A stretch of 64,000 nucleotides of DNA from Geotrypetes seraphini (GCF_902459505.1 NC_047098.1:34304523-34368522), one strand, 5' to 3'; shown: positions 1 through 33,416, counted from the first letter of the stretch. Notes: generated from the letters alone by a model not told the origin. Numbers and translations: made by a program.

Positions 1-368
1 CTGCCTTCCCAAAGATTTAGTTGCCTATGTTTTTACATCATCTGGGAAAGTAATTGGATTTTCTTTCAGACTTGGGTGTAGAAGAGAACCTAAACTGTGT
101 AGTGAATGAACAGGAAAATAAGTGTCTATTAAATGCTAGAAATGTTCCTTAATGCCAGAAATGATCAGTGAATCTGTTACAGTAACAGTAAGATGCTTTA
201 GCAGCTGGATACATGATGGAAGGACGTTTCAAATGGCAGACAAGACTCAAATGATGTCGTTTAACAGTAGTTCATTGAAATCCAAAAGCAGCTTTTGCAG
301 TTGTGTTTTTTTAATCATTGAATTTGGTTGCCAGTTGTCTAAGATATGTTGAGACTAGTCTCAAATTT

Positions 369-447
369 TTAGAGAATGACACGGGGACAAAGTTTGTTCC
401 TGTCCCCATCCCTGCCCCATAGGTACCCATCCCCATATCATTCTCTT
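369..447. mobile_element. Short hAT-like MITE with GGGGAC-rich termini
   Basis: The two ends are inverted copies: the left reads tagagaatgacacggggac and the right ends in catccccatatcattctctta. The middle is a GTCCCC-rich low-complexity stretch. A tiny non-autonomous DNA transposon is the simplest reading; the superfamily is uncertain and no clear target duplication was identified. Confidence 0.5.
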
Positions 448-699
448 AATAGCAGGGCAGATGATACCCACTTGTACAGCTTGGAGCAAATGGGAGCAAA
501 TTATTTTGCTGTGCTGTGAATTTTCTGAAGTAACCTTGAAAAATCAACGCTCAGCCTGTCTCACAGCTCTCAAAATCCTCCTTATTCACAAAGCTCTGAG
601 CTTACCAGCCTCCATCCACTTGTTTCCAACCAGTGCACTCTTTCTTTGACCAACAATCTCAGAGTCTACAAGTTTAAAACTCTGCAATTTGGCATCCAC

Positions 700-870
700 C
701 ATAGACTTTGAGAAGCCTACCAATTATAGGTTGTTGCAAAGTGTTCAGGTTTCATAATTGTCAAGTCTTTCCTGATGCTGTTCTAGTTTCTGTTTAAGAT
801 GTGTGATCTCATTTGCTGCTGTGTGTGTCAAATCTTTGACAGGGGAAGCTCTCTTTCACATCTATGGGCT
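700..870 (-). mobile_element. Possible LINE-1 ORF1 coiled-coil fragment, antisense
   Basis: On the minus strand one frame reads as a heptad-like stretch (EITHLKQKLEQHQERLDNYE), followed by a Cys-Asn-Asn-Leu motif. This resembles the end of the coiled coil and the start of the RNA-binding region of L1-type ORF1 proteins. It is short and decayed, so the assignment is tentative. Confidence 0.35.
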
Positions 871-1262
871 GTTGATTATAGGCATCTAAAATATTGGTCC
901 ATCCATTTGCCTGGACTGTTGACTCTGTGACTTCTGCTAGCACCCTTCATTGCACATCAGATCACATCTTCACAGCTTTGAGTTGTCATGATATGGCTTG
1001 TCACTGTCATTCTAAACCCCAAATCAATCATGAGAGGGTCCCAGTATTATTATCACTGTTGCCTTAGATTTGGGGGAGAGGTTCTTCCAGGAACAGGAGA
1101 CCACCCACTATACCTGAATATAACTTGCCTTGAGCTACATCTGAAAAAGGCATGAGCTAAATCCAAAATCACATCAAAGCAAATAGGTTGTGGAGCTCAG
1201 AGAGGTTGCATCCTTTCAATTTCACCATACCAAAAGATACTCTTATGATCTTAAAATAATAA

Positions 1263-21123
<19,861 letters not shown>

Positions 21124-24100
21124 ACCAACAGAAGCAAGGGTGGCAATTCCACTAGAGCTATTTGCCAGCAGAAACTACCTAGGTTAACCATCGTCACAGC
21201 AGCCTCCTTGTATTGGTACTGTGACAAGAAAGCTTCTCGTGTGCACATGGTGTATCCTAGTTGTTCTCTCAGGCATTCTGTTTTGTCTTTACTAACTGGG
21301 ATGTCTGATGTTTTGAGAGTTAATTAGAGAACCTATACCATTCTGTTTGGCACATGTGGAGAACTGCCAGAAAGGGAATTTCCTGGAAGGCCACAGAGGG
21401 GTGTGTCATGCAAAACTGGATTTCTCCCACCCCAAGAGATAAAAAGTGAAAAATTAGGAAATGTACAGCCCGAGGAGACCCAGAGTAAGCTAGGCAACTC
21501 CACATCCCTAGAACCCTTCACTTCTCTCCCTGTTCATATCTATACTTTTAGTTAGATTTTTAAAATTGCAGCCTTGAGCAGGAGGGAGCAGGAGGAGGAC
21601 AAGTGAGAAGTGGCCTTGCGCATGTGCAGTTCGTGTCAGCTGGCCTTGTTCTCTGGTTACCAATCTTTTTTTCCTGAAGATCTGACCAGTAGAAACTGGA
21701 TGAGATTTTCTTGAATGGGGATCAGACAGTGAAAAAGATGCAGAATTCAAGATGCAGCATGAGAAGCTGAGAGGAAAGATGCTGGCACTAGCTTGAGATG
21801 TGTTGGAGTGATATTTATTTTTCTCTTTAATACTGCAACAACTTATGTTAGCCAAATATTATTTGAGTTCTACATACGCCATGCCTGAAAACTCCAAATA
21901 AAAGAGCAGAGTCTGATGTTGCCAGCAGTATTCTGAAGGACGCCGTTCTCACATACTGTCGCATCTCACCTCGCACCCCTTCGACATGTTGCCATTTTCT
22001 AGTTAGTTAAATATTCTGGTAATGCTTTAGTCTAGTTGCCATAGAATCACAGGAAGAGCTGAGCCAATCACATTGCTGCATAACCCATCTTATCACTGTG
22101 TGAAAAGTTGGGCGTATTTCTCTTTTCTGTTGCTGAAACATTTACCACATGTCCAGATTAGGTGACTGATTGCAGGCAACACCACCTTTAGGAGCCAGTA
22201 CTGGCAAACATTAGGCATTTGGTAAAATCAAGTGTGTATGAGAGGGAGTCTGTACTACTGGAAAGTCTAGTGCTGGTAGTCACAATTAGGTGTGACTTGA
22301 AAGGTCCCTGCAGGAGATCTGAAAAATAGAATATAGGTATTTCTTGGTTTTCATGGAAACAGCTTCTATCCAGGTTTTGATTATTTTATTCTGATTTGAT
22401 TTTGCAAGTGAACTCTTAAATTTACAAATCTTCACAGACCATCGATGTCTAAGCAGAGAGTTTCAGTACCTATAAAACCAGCTATTTAATCATACCTGTG
22501 TGAACCCTGTGTGTATATATATGGCAGAGGGTTGAGTATATGTTTATAGTGAATGCACATGAGGGATGTGCTGTGATGTGAGGAATTGGAGGCCTTGTGA
22601 TCAGATTCTGTTCAGTTGCAAGGATTCAAGACTGTCATACGCTGCTCACGTTCAGCACTGGGATATCGCCTACTTCTGCTCTGTCCCTGGTCTTTATAAA
22701 TATCCCGGGAATGCTTATTTACACAGACAAGAAAAGTGGGTTCAATAATATCATCAGCTACGGTAGGTGGTAATTTAATACTGCAGTGTGTAGCACATTA
22801 CTTTTCTTGTGACCTGAAAAGATTAGAAATGTGCTAGTTTACTTTCTAGACTCTGGCATTTATTGTAACCTTTGCCTGCAGTTTCCATCTCCTATCATCA
22901 GTTCTTTATTTGCATATATATGCACTCTGTCTTCCTTGCCCCTTTATTCTCCCCATCTTACACATACATATACACACTCTACCACTCAGGGTTATTGTTC
23001 ATGTCCCCACAAATTCAGCCTCAGGAGGAACATTTGTCCCTTTTTTGTGGAGCATCAGTTTTGTATATTAAAAAAAAATCTGGATAGAATAGTAGAATGC
23101 AAATTATTAGCTATGGTGGTAATTAAATGATAGCTCTGGATATTTGTACTGGTGCTAATTTTTGTTACCACTGATAAATATTAATGCTGTCATTATTGCG
23201 GCTGTATGCATTAATAATGTTTAATGCTAATAAAGGCTGCCCAGGAAAGTACATTCATTATTTTAAGACTAGTATTTTGCATTTTATTTCCAGGATGGAT
23301 TGTGTGACTCATTCCTTATATGAAGCATATACCCTGAGATTTACAACTTTTTGTTTTGTTTTCCATTTAGCAGTAAATGTTCAGTTTGGCACACAAGTAA
23401 GCAGAGGCTGTATGTAGTAAAAAATTTTAGGCTACATCATACCATAAAACATGCAAGAAAATGTTAAAAATTAGATATAATGAATCTTTTGAGAAGGAAA
23501 GTCTGTTATATGGAAACACCAGCTGTGTACTCTTTGACACTTAGCTCCCATTGAATCCAATTCTCATATCTTTTCTATCAGAATCTGGTCTAAGAATCCT
23601 GAATCCAGGATGCTCTAAAAAGAATGGTCATTGGTCCTATACAGTGTATTCTCATACTGTAGACTGAGCCTTGGAAATTACTTGAAGTTCTGCTTCCTTT
23701 GAATTATGTGCCATTCAGATGTGGAAATAAATCTTGTATTCTACCACTGACTGCTGTGATGTGCTGGTCATGTACAGATATGTGCATAGCTAATGTATAT
23801 TCAGCAGGTGTGTCCCATTCCCCGCTAATGTACATATACTTTTGTTCACAAGCCATAAATGAAACATCTTACTGTTAATTATGCTAATGGGATCCGGGTT
23901 TCAGCTTTTTTTGTGCCCTTTAGTAAAACCTCTCTACATGGCTTTTTGATCATGCACTCATCATTATTGCTAGCCTGTTCCCTACCCACAGTTGTGCACA
24001 CTTTGCTGAGTGCACCCTCCAAAGTTACCATTGTTATTTGCCTTTTTGCAGCAGTATAAGTTACATGAAAAGATGGAATTGGCAGCTGCTAGGAAAAGAG

Positions 24101-26289
24101 GCATTGAGGGGAAAATTTTTGGCTACTTGTATGTTTCTTAGGGATAACCCTATGTAAGTCATGAATGAACAACTGTCAGACCTCTAACCTAGAACAGAAT
24201 ATGTGTGTGGCTTTTGCAATACATTGAGTATTGTGTAATACAGAAGGCAGCCTGGGTGCATGAGATGCCATCTGATCTTCAAGGATATACAGGAAGATAA
24301 AGAGGGCTGGAAGACAAGGCTAAGGTTAGAAGAATGTGAAAGAGGTAGAAAGTGTGGAGTATATGTAATAAGGAAGAAAGCTAGTACTGTTTGCTGGTCT
24401 TTTGTTTGTAAGCTTATATCAATGACAATGAAAAGATAGACATAAAACCTGCTTCATATAATATCACAAACATTTTGTTTGAATTTCCATGTCAACTAAA
24501 ATGCATCACTACAAATGTCTGACAACACTACGATCACTAACACTTGTTTCTGCTATGAGGTGTGCATTGAGAATATTTCAGATTTTCTAAATTTAATATT
24601 GTCACTCTCTCTTCATTACCTGTCCCATATTAATGAGTTGCACTGAGGAAGAGAGAGCAGCATTCAGAGTCCCTGCATAAGCCAGAAAACCCAAGCAGTT
24701 GGCAGGAACACCTCATAGCATACAACACTTCTTTGCTTTCCTATCTGAAAATCTTGGACAGAGACCTGCAGTTTTGTTCTCATTTTTATGCCATGGAGGG
24801 AAAGATTTTTATCTTTAGACACCCATGGAAATGAAGTGTCAACTAGGTTCTTTGTGAACAGAATTGCAGGCTTGTAATGTATCATGCTTGTATTTATATC
24901 CATGAAGTCTCTAAGGGACATGATCATTTTGTTAAATATGATCAGACTAAAGGGCAAAAAAGGGCTTACTGGGTGTCCTTTAAGTGCAATCATGAGGCAG
25001 GCTGGAGAGCACTGAGCTGCCCCTGCTGATCAAAGAGGCTTCTTTGAACCATAGAAAACCAGAGCACTGCGTATACATGCCCAGCACTACTATGTGGTGC
25101 TAAAGGAGAAGCACTTTACTATTTTACTTTGCCTTACTTCCTCCAAAGAAGCTTTAACAGATTCTGGTCCTCGCTAAAATTTATCCATTACCAATTCAGC
25201 AACAGTGTAAAAAAGGAGTTTTCCACATTCCAGAAACAACAAATCTCCATTTTCCCCACACTTTTAGGACTGTAATAAAGCAGACCTTTTTACCAAAAGA
25301 CCAGCTTGAAAATTAAAAGGTAGAAAGGGAACAGAGAGGCACCGAGCCAAAGGATTCCGTTTCCCTAGGTCACTTTTGGAAAATGGGCCCTTTGGAGCAA
25401 CTGCACTGCAGTCCTTTGTTAGAACTGACAAATTACATAAGGCTGGTTGAATTTAATGTACTTAGCTGTAAATATTTACTCATACAAAACTGACCTCCAG
25501 TTTGCTTTTTATTTCATTTTTTGCTAACATTTATAGATGTGCCAACCCAGGGAGGAATAGGTGGAGGAACCTACTTTTAGCCTAAGCTATCAGAAGCATG
25601 AAAATGGTACACACTCAAGATGCTGAAATATGTTATCACTGTTTTCACCTGGCTCAGTTCACTACCACCGTTGGCGCCGACACTGAGTTTCAGAAGAAAG
25701 CAGGTTGGTGATATCCCATCACTACACATACATCTTTGTTTGATTTGCTTGTGCTCATATATTCCCCCTAAAATAAACCCTTTTCGTATGGAGCCAACCA
25801 GGAGTCAGTGATTTAGATCTTTCATAACTTGAGAAGCACATGTATCCTCCTTTTATAATACCTTACTGTCAACCCCCTAAATGTGTAATAAAAGGGACCT
25901 CTAGAGCAATCTGACTTTATTGGAACTGATCATTCCCTTTTATTTCACAGCAGGAGGGAGAAGATGTTTTAGACTATATTTTGAGGGACAGATTTACTTG
26001 GATATGAAATGAATACAGATGCATTTGGATACACTGTCACTCTTTTCCCAATTAATTCCTTCTAATACTAGAGCAACTGCTCTATTCTTAGTTTGTAGAC
26101 TTTAATGGCTTATTTGGTCTATGGCTCTCCGGGTATCTTCTTTCTTTTGGGCTTCTAGCTCAGTTGGATCTGAAGTTGGCTACATGGCCAGCCCTTCCCT
26201 ACACTAGGACTCCATTCAAGACTACAGTCGTAGGCCCCAAACTGAGGTGAGGCTTTGGTTTTAATTATTTCCTTTTTCAATCCCAATTC

Positions 26290-26440
26290 ATGGCTTCAGA
26301 GAGCTTACCTTCTAATTTTGTACATTCAGCAGTGAAAGATGAAGCAATTTTTCACAAAGAGTGGCAATGGTAGAAGCAGGATTTTAACCCTGGTTCCAGG
26401 CCTATAATACTGACCATTAAGCTATTTACCCATTTTGTAA
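26290..26440 (-). mobile_element. Ancient tRNA-derived SINE remnant
   Basis: The minus strand reads gtaaatagcttaatggtcag, then ggttaaaatcctgcttctac, reminiscent of the B-box half of a tRNA-headed SINE of MIR type. It is short and eroded, so the assignment is tentative. Confidence 0.35.
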
Positions 26441-28983
26441 TAACTGCAACTCCCTCGTCCCCAAGCTTTGTAAGTTCTGCCTCTGTGGTATCTTCTGCCA
26501 TAGTTATTCCTTAGCCTTTATTCATACCCAAGTTTTTGTGTGCATGACTGTGTCCCACCCTGTCCTCGCAATAGCTTATTATCAGTGTGCATCAGAAAAT
26601 GTTTGTTTCCAAACCTTGCATTTAGAAAGTACCACTTTTTATTTAAACTTAATTTATATATTTTATGTTTAGCCAGAAGCTAATGCCAGGCCAGCAACCT
26701 GAAATCATGTTAAAGAAAGATATTAATAATTTTAAAATGAAGCATATTCTACAAGGCCAGAACTAGAATTAATTTTGAAGGTTCAGACATCTGGTGGAGA
26801 AAAAGCTGTCCCTGCCATGATTTTACATGTCTGTGCTCTTACCTCTTCCCTTTATACATAATCTCTGTTATCCAGCATCCAAAGCAAAAATAAAAAAGAG
26901 AGGGGAGAAATAAACAATGTGAAAATAAACCATAAAGCTAAAATATAGTGCATATAACAGAAAAAAATATATCAACTAAAAAGATTGTAAATGCTTTTTT
27001 ATTAACATGCACTGCTTTAAAAATTATAAAATTCCTATTTGTCTAATTTCCACTAACATTAAAAAGGTTTATAAGATAAACCTTTTAGAGACTTATGGTT
27101 TCCATACTGTAATGTTAGTTTCCTCTTCGTAATGTATCAGCAAATTGGTTGAATATGCATTATTAAGAGTGGGACAAGAAATGTCTATAATGTATATTTT
27201 ATAAATCATGTTTGAAAACAGACTTGAGATTTCTTAAATAACTATTAGAACATTTTAACAGAAGTTGTCCTGTTTTAAGCGAATCCTGAGTGTACAAGTG
27301 CTTGTCTAACACAGGTTGGCCTGACTGGTAAAAGCAAAGCAGACCATCAAACCAGACAACCTATGTATATTTTAACTATATTATTTTTTCCTGTTTGTTG
27401 CCCTTCTAATTTTCCACAATTGAAATTGTTTTTTTAACTTGCACTTGTATTGGAGAAGTTGCAAGCAATTTTTAACATGCTATCTTTAATCATGCCTATT
27501 TTCTCTTACATTTCTCCTGCTCCCTTTTGCATTTTCAACTCCTTAACAGCTGGCAGGGGGAGGGATGTAAGGTTGCAGTTAACTTGACAGCAATGTGCTT
27601 TTCACAGTTGTTTTTTTTCCCCTACCCCAATTAAAAAAAACAATCTATTTTCAGGTTTGTCTCCACGGCAAGGACTGTTGTTGCACAGCTGGAGCAGCAT
27701 CAGCCCAGATTAGGGAGTTTAAATGCATATGCAGAGCAGGATTAGTGTACTTGGAAGTGAGATCAGTCAAGGAAGCGGATGTTTGTAAAGGAACCCCTGG
27801 AGCCATGTCAGCCAGTAGGTAGCAGTGCCATCTGACACTGGTGACGTAAAAGTACACCTGGGAAAGCATTTGTTAAATGCGGTCAGCTAATGGAGATGTG
27901 TAAATGCACAGGTTGTGAAAGGTGTAAGTGCTTGGCTCAGAGAATATCGGCACATCAACAGCATTGAGAATTTGTGGAGAGATTACTTTTGCCTTGTTGA
28001 ACTTCATTTCATAATGTTCTGATGAAGAGAGTACAGTCTCGCATTTGAAAAGCATTAGGCTTAGTACTTGCAAACTCATTCACTATCCACTGACCTTTTT
28101 TTGTATAGATGGTTGTATAGGTGTTGTACTAGGCAGAACTACTATATAGAGATCCCGATATCTATATCAGTGGCAGCACAGCCTTCATAATTCATGGCAT
28201 CCTGATGTTTCAGCCTATTTCTGGGTTTGAGACTCATTAAAGCATTTTGGGTTTGTCTTCCTTTAGAAAATAAAACATTGAAATGAGAGGTAGAAGTCGG
28301 GAAAGGAGGCATTTGGAAGGGGATTTGGCAAACCAGAAATAGACTAATGTCTCATGGTGATGTGAAATTGTTTTGACCATGCTGTGCCTAATGCATGTGG
28401 GACCTGTTGGAGTTCTTTAAGATCAAACTTTTTTTCACCTGCATGCTTCCCTATGTAAACCAAAAAATGAAATTTACATAAGTAAATTTTTCTATATGCG
28501 TGTGGCATTAGGGCCCTCTAATAACTCCCATCTCATAAAGATCCCCATTGGACGTGAACCTCCCTCTACAGAAATTCTGCCATGTGCAAGAGTGATCAGC
28601 AATAGATTTAGGGTGCTGTTCACCAAAGATTTAAAGCATCCTTGTGTTTAAAAAATCCTTTCTGAACAGGACCCTTGCCCATGGCAAGAGGAGAGAGAAT
28701 ATAGCAGTGCTTCAAATGGCACAGATACAGCCATATTTCATTCACTGTGGCGCATTAAATGAGTTGCAGCAATGAAGCCTGCATGCTCCATGAGTGCGCT
28801 TCCTGTCCGCATCAGCTGGTAGAGCTGAATCTGCAGGTGTGCATTTTGCAATGTTTGTATTTTGAGGCTAGAAGATCCTCAAACACTAACTGGTAAGGTT
28901 TATAATGTACAGTATATTGTCAGTATTCTGGTTCAGCATACATTATAGCTCCTATATAACCTGTATTAATTGTATAGATTGTG

Positions 28984-29107
28984 CATTTAAAGCTGTTACC
29001 AAGTTGTCAAAATAAAGAGAAGAAACTGAGGTCCTATGTAATATTTTGTTTGTAAGTATCCTTTGTATCATAGCAAAGGAAATGTTTAAAAAATCAACTG
29101 TAATAAA
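28984..29107 (+). promoter_or_regulatory. TAOK1: Candidate distal poly(A) signals of TAOK1
   Basis: Two signals stand close together: caaaataaagag at about 28,982 and gtaataaagtaa at about 29,100, the second followed by acattgcaggtctgtttctt. Beyond them recognisable repeats become frequent again. Confidence 0.45.
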
Positions 29108-29130
29108 GTAATTTTAGTACACATTGCAGG

Positions 29131-30279
29131 TCTGTTTCTTTCAAGAGGTGTGGCAAGTCTGTGTTCTGCTAATCACTGAGGGGAACATTCACTTCTAAAG
29201 CATCAGGATTGATGATGCTTTTCAGCTAATAAGACTTTGTACAAGTGCACTCCTGCACACGTGGTTTTGACTATTTTTGTGGATTTTTACCTTTTTTTGA
29301 ATTTTGTGGCCTTTTTCTGCTGACAGTTCAATCCGAACTGTTTCATATTATAACTTTTAACCCTTTTCTCCATTCCACCTTGCTAATCCATTTTAGTGAC
29401 ACTCAGCCAGTGATCACAGATCATGGCACTCTGAATCTGGCCTCTATTTGCCAGTGCTCTGTGTTTACTCACTTCTTCATTCATTCTTTCTTTTTTTTGG
29501 GGGGGGGGAGGGGCAGGAGTATGCTGTCTCTACAGTATCCAAATCTCAGGCTGGCCTAAGATGCAGAAGCTAGGCTTGAGATAATTTCCATTTATCTGGT
29601 ATCATAATGCATAGCACTGCTTATCAATTTACAGACTGGCTAAAGGTACATAATCCCATACTCCTTGGATTCAATTTAGGAATCACGTCTGACTAGGCAT
29701 GGTCTTATGTCACACCAGTTATTTGACATATATAGGCAATTTTATGAATAATCTGTCTGGGTTCTTAAAAAAAAAAAAAAATGGCGGGGAAACCCCTATT
29801 TAAGAACATTAATTCTGTACCAGAAACTTCAGTTTTCAGAGGAGGGAGTTGACCTGTTTATTTCCCTTTCTCAATTTAATCTGAACTGGAATTAGAATTT
29901 AGCACAAGGACCTTTCATTAACAAAGCTTTTTTTCCCTTTTGTAAAATCATCTACTACCTTACTTAGTGTAGGAATCATTAGCTGGGGATCACACACCAG
30001 AACCCCACAATCAAGGGCCTTAATCTCAACCACTATCTATTGACATTATATAATGACTATGACTCCCTCCTGGCCAGAGGTTATGAGCAGTGCTTCTGCG
30101 GCATGCATAGCTTTGGCCAATCCAGAGAATGAAAGACAAGCCATGAATCAAACCCAGGCTCCTCAGCAAAGTAGTGAATTGCACTATCTCAATTTCAAGT
30201 TTTTAATAAAACTGTTGTGCCAAGCATAGTTTACAGACTCAAAATTTGATGATACAAGAATTTTAAGGACACTTGAACA
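29131..30279. other. Intergenic, nothing clear
   Basis: Holds a poly-T/poly-G run at 29,489-29,508 and a poly-A run at 29,767-29,781. A weak tRNA-like SINE trace on the minus strand lies at about 30,100-30,190. No gene was recognised. Confidence 0.4.
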
Positions 30280-30340
30280 GTGATTTTCAACCTTTTCCAT
30301 CTCACAGAATATTGTCAAGGCACACCATTCCAAATACCCC
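30280..30340. mobile_element. hAT-like element end
   Basis: cagtgattttcaaccttttc, then catctcacag and caaggcacacc, resemble the terminus of a hAT family with CAGTG-TTTTCAACC ends. No right end was found. Confidence 0.35.
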
Positions 30341-31167
30341 TCCCACCTACCCACACACACACAATATCTTCCCTCTCTCCACCTCTTCTAGCATCTCCCC
30401 TCTTTCTCTCTACACCCACTCTTGTAGCAAAACATCTTCCCTCTCAACATTTGTAGCCTAGCATCTCCAAATTCCATTCCTTCCCTACTCCCTATCCTTT
30501 TCTTCTCCATCCCTTCATAGTAGGCATCTCTCCCAGTAAAGGTGGTGGAGACAGAGACTGTGTCTGAGTTCAAGAAAGTGTGGAACAGACACATGGGATC
30601 TTTTAGGGAGAGGGGGAGATAATGCCTTCATGTTTCTCTGTTTCCATTTCCTCTCTCTCCCATAGCTTGTGTAATAGTGAAAAGAAGATCCCACATTAAG
30701 CAAAAATGCCTGTGGTTGACAGTATGTGCGCATTGGGAATTTAGAAAATGCCACACTAATTTGACTGAAATTTGGTACAGGGGGCTGGGACTATAAGTAG
30801 TTTGGGGAATCACCATTTTTGTTCAGGTTTTTGCTAACTTGCAATTTTCCTACACTTTTATTCTCCATCCCCATCCTCATTTCAAGAAAGATTTCAGATG
30901 TTTTGCCTCACTGCACCAATTAAGATACCTGTGTAGCAATTTTGACCTTCAGTTTCTTCACACTCTCACCCAAGCTCTTCTTTTTCAAGGCTTGACTACT
31001 GTAATCCATTCTATGCATATCTACCTCTTGTCACAATTTAAACATCAAACATTACAAAACTCTGCAGCTAGACTACTTAACGTACAAAGGTCACAACACA
31101 TCAAACCTCTCAATCCAATTGCATTGATTCCCTGTGTATTTTCACATTTTTTGCAAAATACTTTGCC

Positions 31168-31228
31168 GTACACATAAGGCATATTATTTAGGCTTGCCGT
31201 ACACATAAGGCATATTATTTAGGCCTTC
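31168..31228. repeat. Tandem duplication of about 31 bp
   Basis: The unit ttgccgtacacataaggc plus atattatttaggc occurs twice back to back, essentially unchanged. Confidence 0.85.
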
Positions 31229-31267
31229 CAGTATATGTATCGCCCCTAACCATTACCCTACACACCA

Positions 31268-31398
31268 ATATACTAAGAATATAAGAATAGCCTTACTGGG
31301 TCAGACCAATAGTCCTTCTAGTCCAGTATCCTGTCTTCACGGAGGCAAATTCAAGTCACAAGTACCTGACAAAAACCCAAATAGTAGCAGCATTTCAT
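31268..31398 (-). mobile_element. CR1 LINE 3' end, reverse orientation
   Basis: aagaatataagaatagcc, then ttactgggtcagaccaatag: the complement of the CR1 terminus seen at many sites here. Confidence 0.65.
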
Positions 31399-31565
31399 GC
31401 CACCTATCCAGGGCACACTACTTGGTTCTTCTAAATCCAAAGCAGACTCATTACAAATCAACTGGGTTTTTTTTTTTGCCTAGTTCCAAAGTTCTGAAAC
31501 GACCTCATGCAAACAATTCACAACCCTTTTGAAAACCTATTTTTTTGTTATAGCCTATGGCAGCT

Positions 31566-31720
31566 TAGGGCTCCTTTTATGAAGCTTTGTGTGACTTTTC
31601 ATCACGCACTAACCCCCGTGCTGGGCGAAAAACTACCACCTGCTCAAGAGAAGGCGGTAGCGGCTAGCGTGTGCTATTACGCGCGTTAAACTGCTGACGT
31701 GCCTTCGTAAAAGGAGCCCT
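31566..31720. mobile_element. TTA-target palindromic MITE
   Basis: Termini gggctccttttatgaag and cttcgtaaaaggagccc are inverted copies flanked by TTA on both sides. The interior carries further imperfect inverted stretches rich in GCGC and CTAGC. A 3-bp TTA/TAA target fits PIF/Harbinger-type elements. Confidence 0.7.
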
Positions 31721-32345
31721 TAGTGGATCATCGAGTCCTTAGCGGATAACCAAGAGTAACCCCTAGAGGGTTGGGGGTTTTTTATAACTGGTTTTCTCAG
31801 CAGCAACTTTGAATTTCAATTAGAAATTTAATGCGTATATTTAATCATCATACTTATGTACTACTATTAAGCAACATTTAATTATCTTAAGCTATGTTGA
31901 TGTTGCTGTCAATTTAGTATTACTAACTAGCAATTTTTGTGCGTTATAAATGTTCAAGCTAAAACACAACATCATAACATCATTCAAATGATACAATTAA
32001 AAATGTTTCAGAATTTTGCAATCACTGTTAATGAATGCTCAGTGTTCAGGCCTTCCGTAGCTTTGAGAAGTTCTTAACAGCAGGCTGTCCCAGATCATCT
32101 ACAGTTCTTCCTTGAATTAAGAAGTTGTTTGCAGATTTGGGTGCTTGTAATAGGCCATCAACACTGAACCCCAGACAAACGTCTACATTACTGTAACATC
32201 ATTAATAGTAAGCTAATATCTTTTTTTTTCTTCAAATAATGGTAGCTTTAAGGTGCAAATGTTTAGGAATGTGCAAAATTTGCTAAAAAGTCTGTAACTT
32301 CCTTTTTTTAAAGATAATCTCATTCCACTTGGCACTGGAAGTGTA
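31721..32345. other. Intergenic, nothing clear
   Basis: AT-rich; the first 200 bp may be further L2 3' UTR. No gene was recognised. Confidence 0.35.
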
Positions 32346-32610
32346 TGACATTGCTCCTTGTGACCCTGAGCAATTCAGAACCCCCTTTTATAAAGCCATG
32401 CTAGTGGCTGCCACTGCGGTAACTGCACCGAAGCCCATAGAGATTTAAAGGGCTTTGGGCTTTTGTCACATGGCTTTGTAAAAAAAAAAAAAAAAGGGGG
32501 GGGGGAGTTAATTCCCCCATTGCTCCAGGTACATTCAGACTTGAGTACCTGAATGTAAACCACTTAGACTATAAGTGATATATAAATACTAAAAATTAAA
32601 TTAAAAAAAA
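32346..32610 (+). mobile_element. SINE body and tail interrupted by a TTA-type MITE
   Basis: tgctccttgtgaccctgagc at 32,350 matches the body of the SINE at 47,497. Text of the same SINE resumes after 32,507 (ttcccccattgctccagg, then gtaaaccacttagactataa). Between them (about 32,378-32,506) lies a member of the palindromic MITE family ending in poly-A/poly-G. Confidence 0.5.
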
Positions 32611-32659
32611 TTAAGCTGTAAAATTTTACATTGACATTCCAAACTTACTGAAAAACCAG

Positions 32660-32815
32660 TTTTGTTTTTTTTTTGCCTCATTCTGTATTTATGAATATTG
32701 TTTTTCTATATGCATTTGAGTTCTTTTCCTATTTCACTGAAATATTTTACTCTGTATACTGCTGTGATCTGCTCATCAGCCCAAGCAGTATATCAAGATT
32801 TTAAACAAGTATAAA
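32660..32815 (+). mobile_element. L2-type LINE 3' tail
   Basis: ttctgtatttatgaatat, then tgtatactgctgtgatctgc and agcagtatatcaagatttta: the L2 tail signature. Confidence 0.4.
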
Positions 32816-33416
32816 CATACTAACTTTCACTTCATGCATCTGTGTCATGCTTCTAGTATGCACTTTCAAGCTTATTTGATTTTAAAATGTTTCCCTGCAC
32901 TTGGCACCTCCTCAACCTTCCAGCGTACTCAAATTCTGCCCCTTAATGGAGCAATGGTGCCATTAGTCTCTAGATAAAAACAGGATGTGGATGTTCTGAA
33001 AGATGATTTTTATTTGCTCTTCATACGTGTATCATTAATTCAGACTTGTATTTGTATTTTTATTGTGAAGAGCGACTAAAAATCAACTTTCCGATCATCC
33101 ACATTGTTTTCCTATGGATCATTGGGTCTCCCTTTTTGGTTTTTTTTGTGTTGCCATTAGTCTCTATGCAGAACTAAGTGGAGTTTTACTCCCTCTGCTG
33201 TCCCTCTTTTTAATAACCCAGCCCTCCTGGAGAATGGTCACAAACAGGGTAATGCCAAGGAAGAGTCTCCACCTTTCTTTTTTTTTAATCTTTATTCATT
33301 TTCAAATGACAATTGCCCTTCCTGAATCCAGCTAATAGTATGTGTGACTGTTTCGTGACATGTATATTTATTTCCAAAATTTTGTATTGGTTTTTAGAAT
33401 AGGTACAAGTATGAAT
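32816..33416. other. Intergenic, nothing clear
   Basis: No gene or repeat was recognised apart from a T-rich tract near 33,280-33,300. Confidence 0.4.

Larger units (their letters stand above)
21124..29130 (+). other. TAOK1: Probable long TAOK1 3' UTR
   Basis: About 8 kb downstream of the stop with very few recognisable transposons, unlike the introns and intergenic DNA on either side. Candidate poly(A) signals include aataaa at about 21,896, 23,725, 25,776, 28,984 and 29,102; the last two lie in a block with U-rich flanks and are the best candidates for the distal end. TAOK1 has a long 3' UTR in mammals. The extent here is inference from repeat sparsity and signals. One old SINE-like piece lies at 26,290-26,440. 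Confidence 0.6.
30880..31560 (+). mobile_element. Decayed L2-clade LINE C-terminal piece, split by a CR1 tail
   Basis: Reads LDYCN and QNSAARLL-type motifs in shifting frames, then after the reversed CR1 tail a SSKVLKRPHANNSQPF-like segment. These are the ends of L2-type ORF2. Multiple stops and frameshifts are present. Confidence 0.5.
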
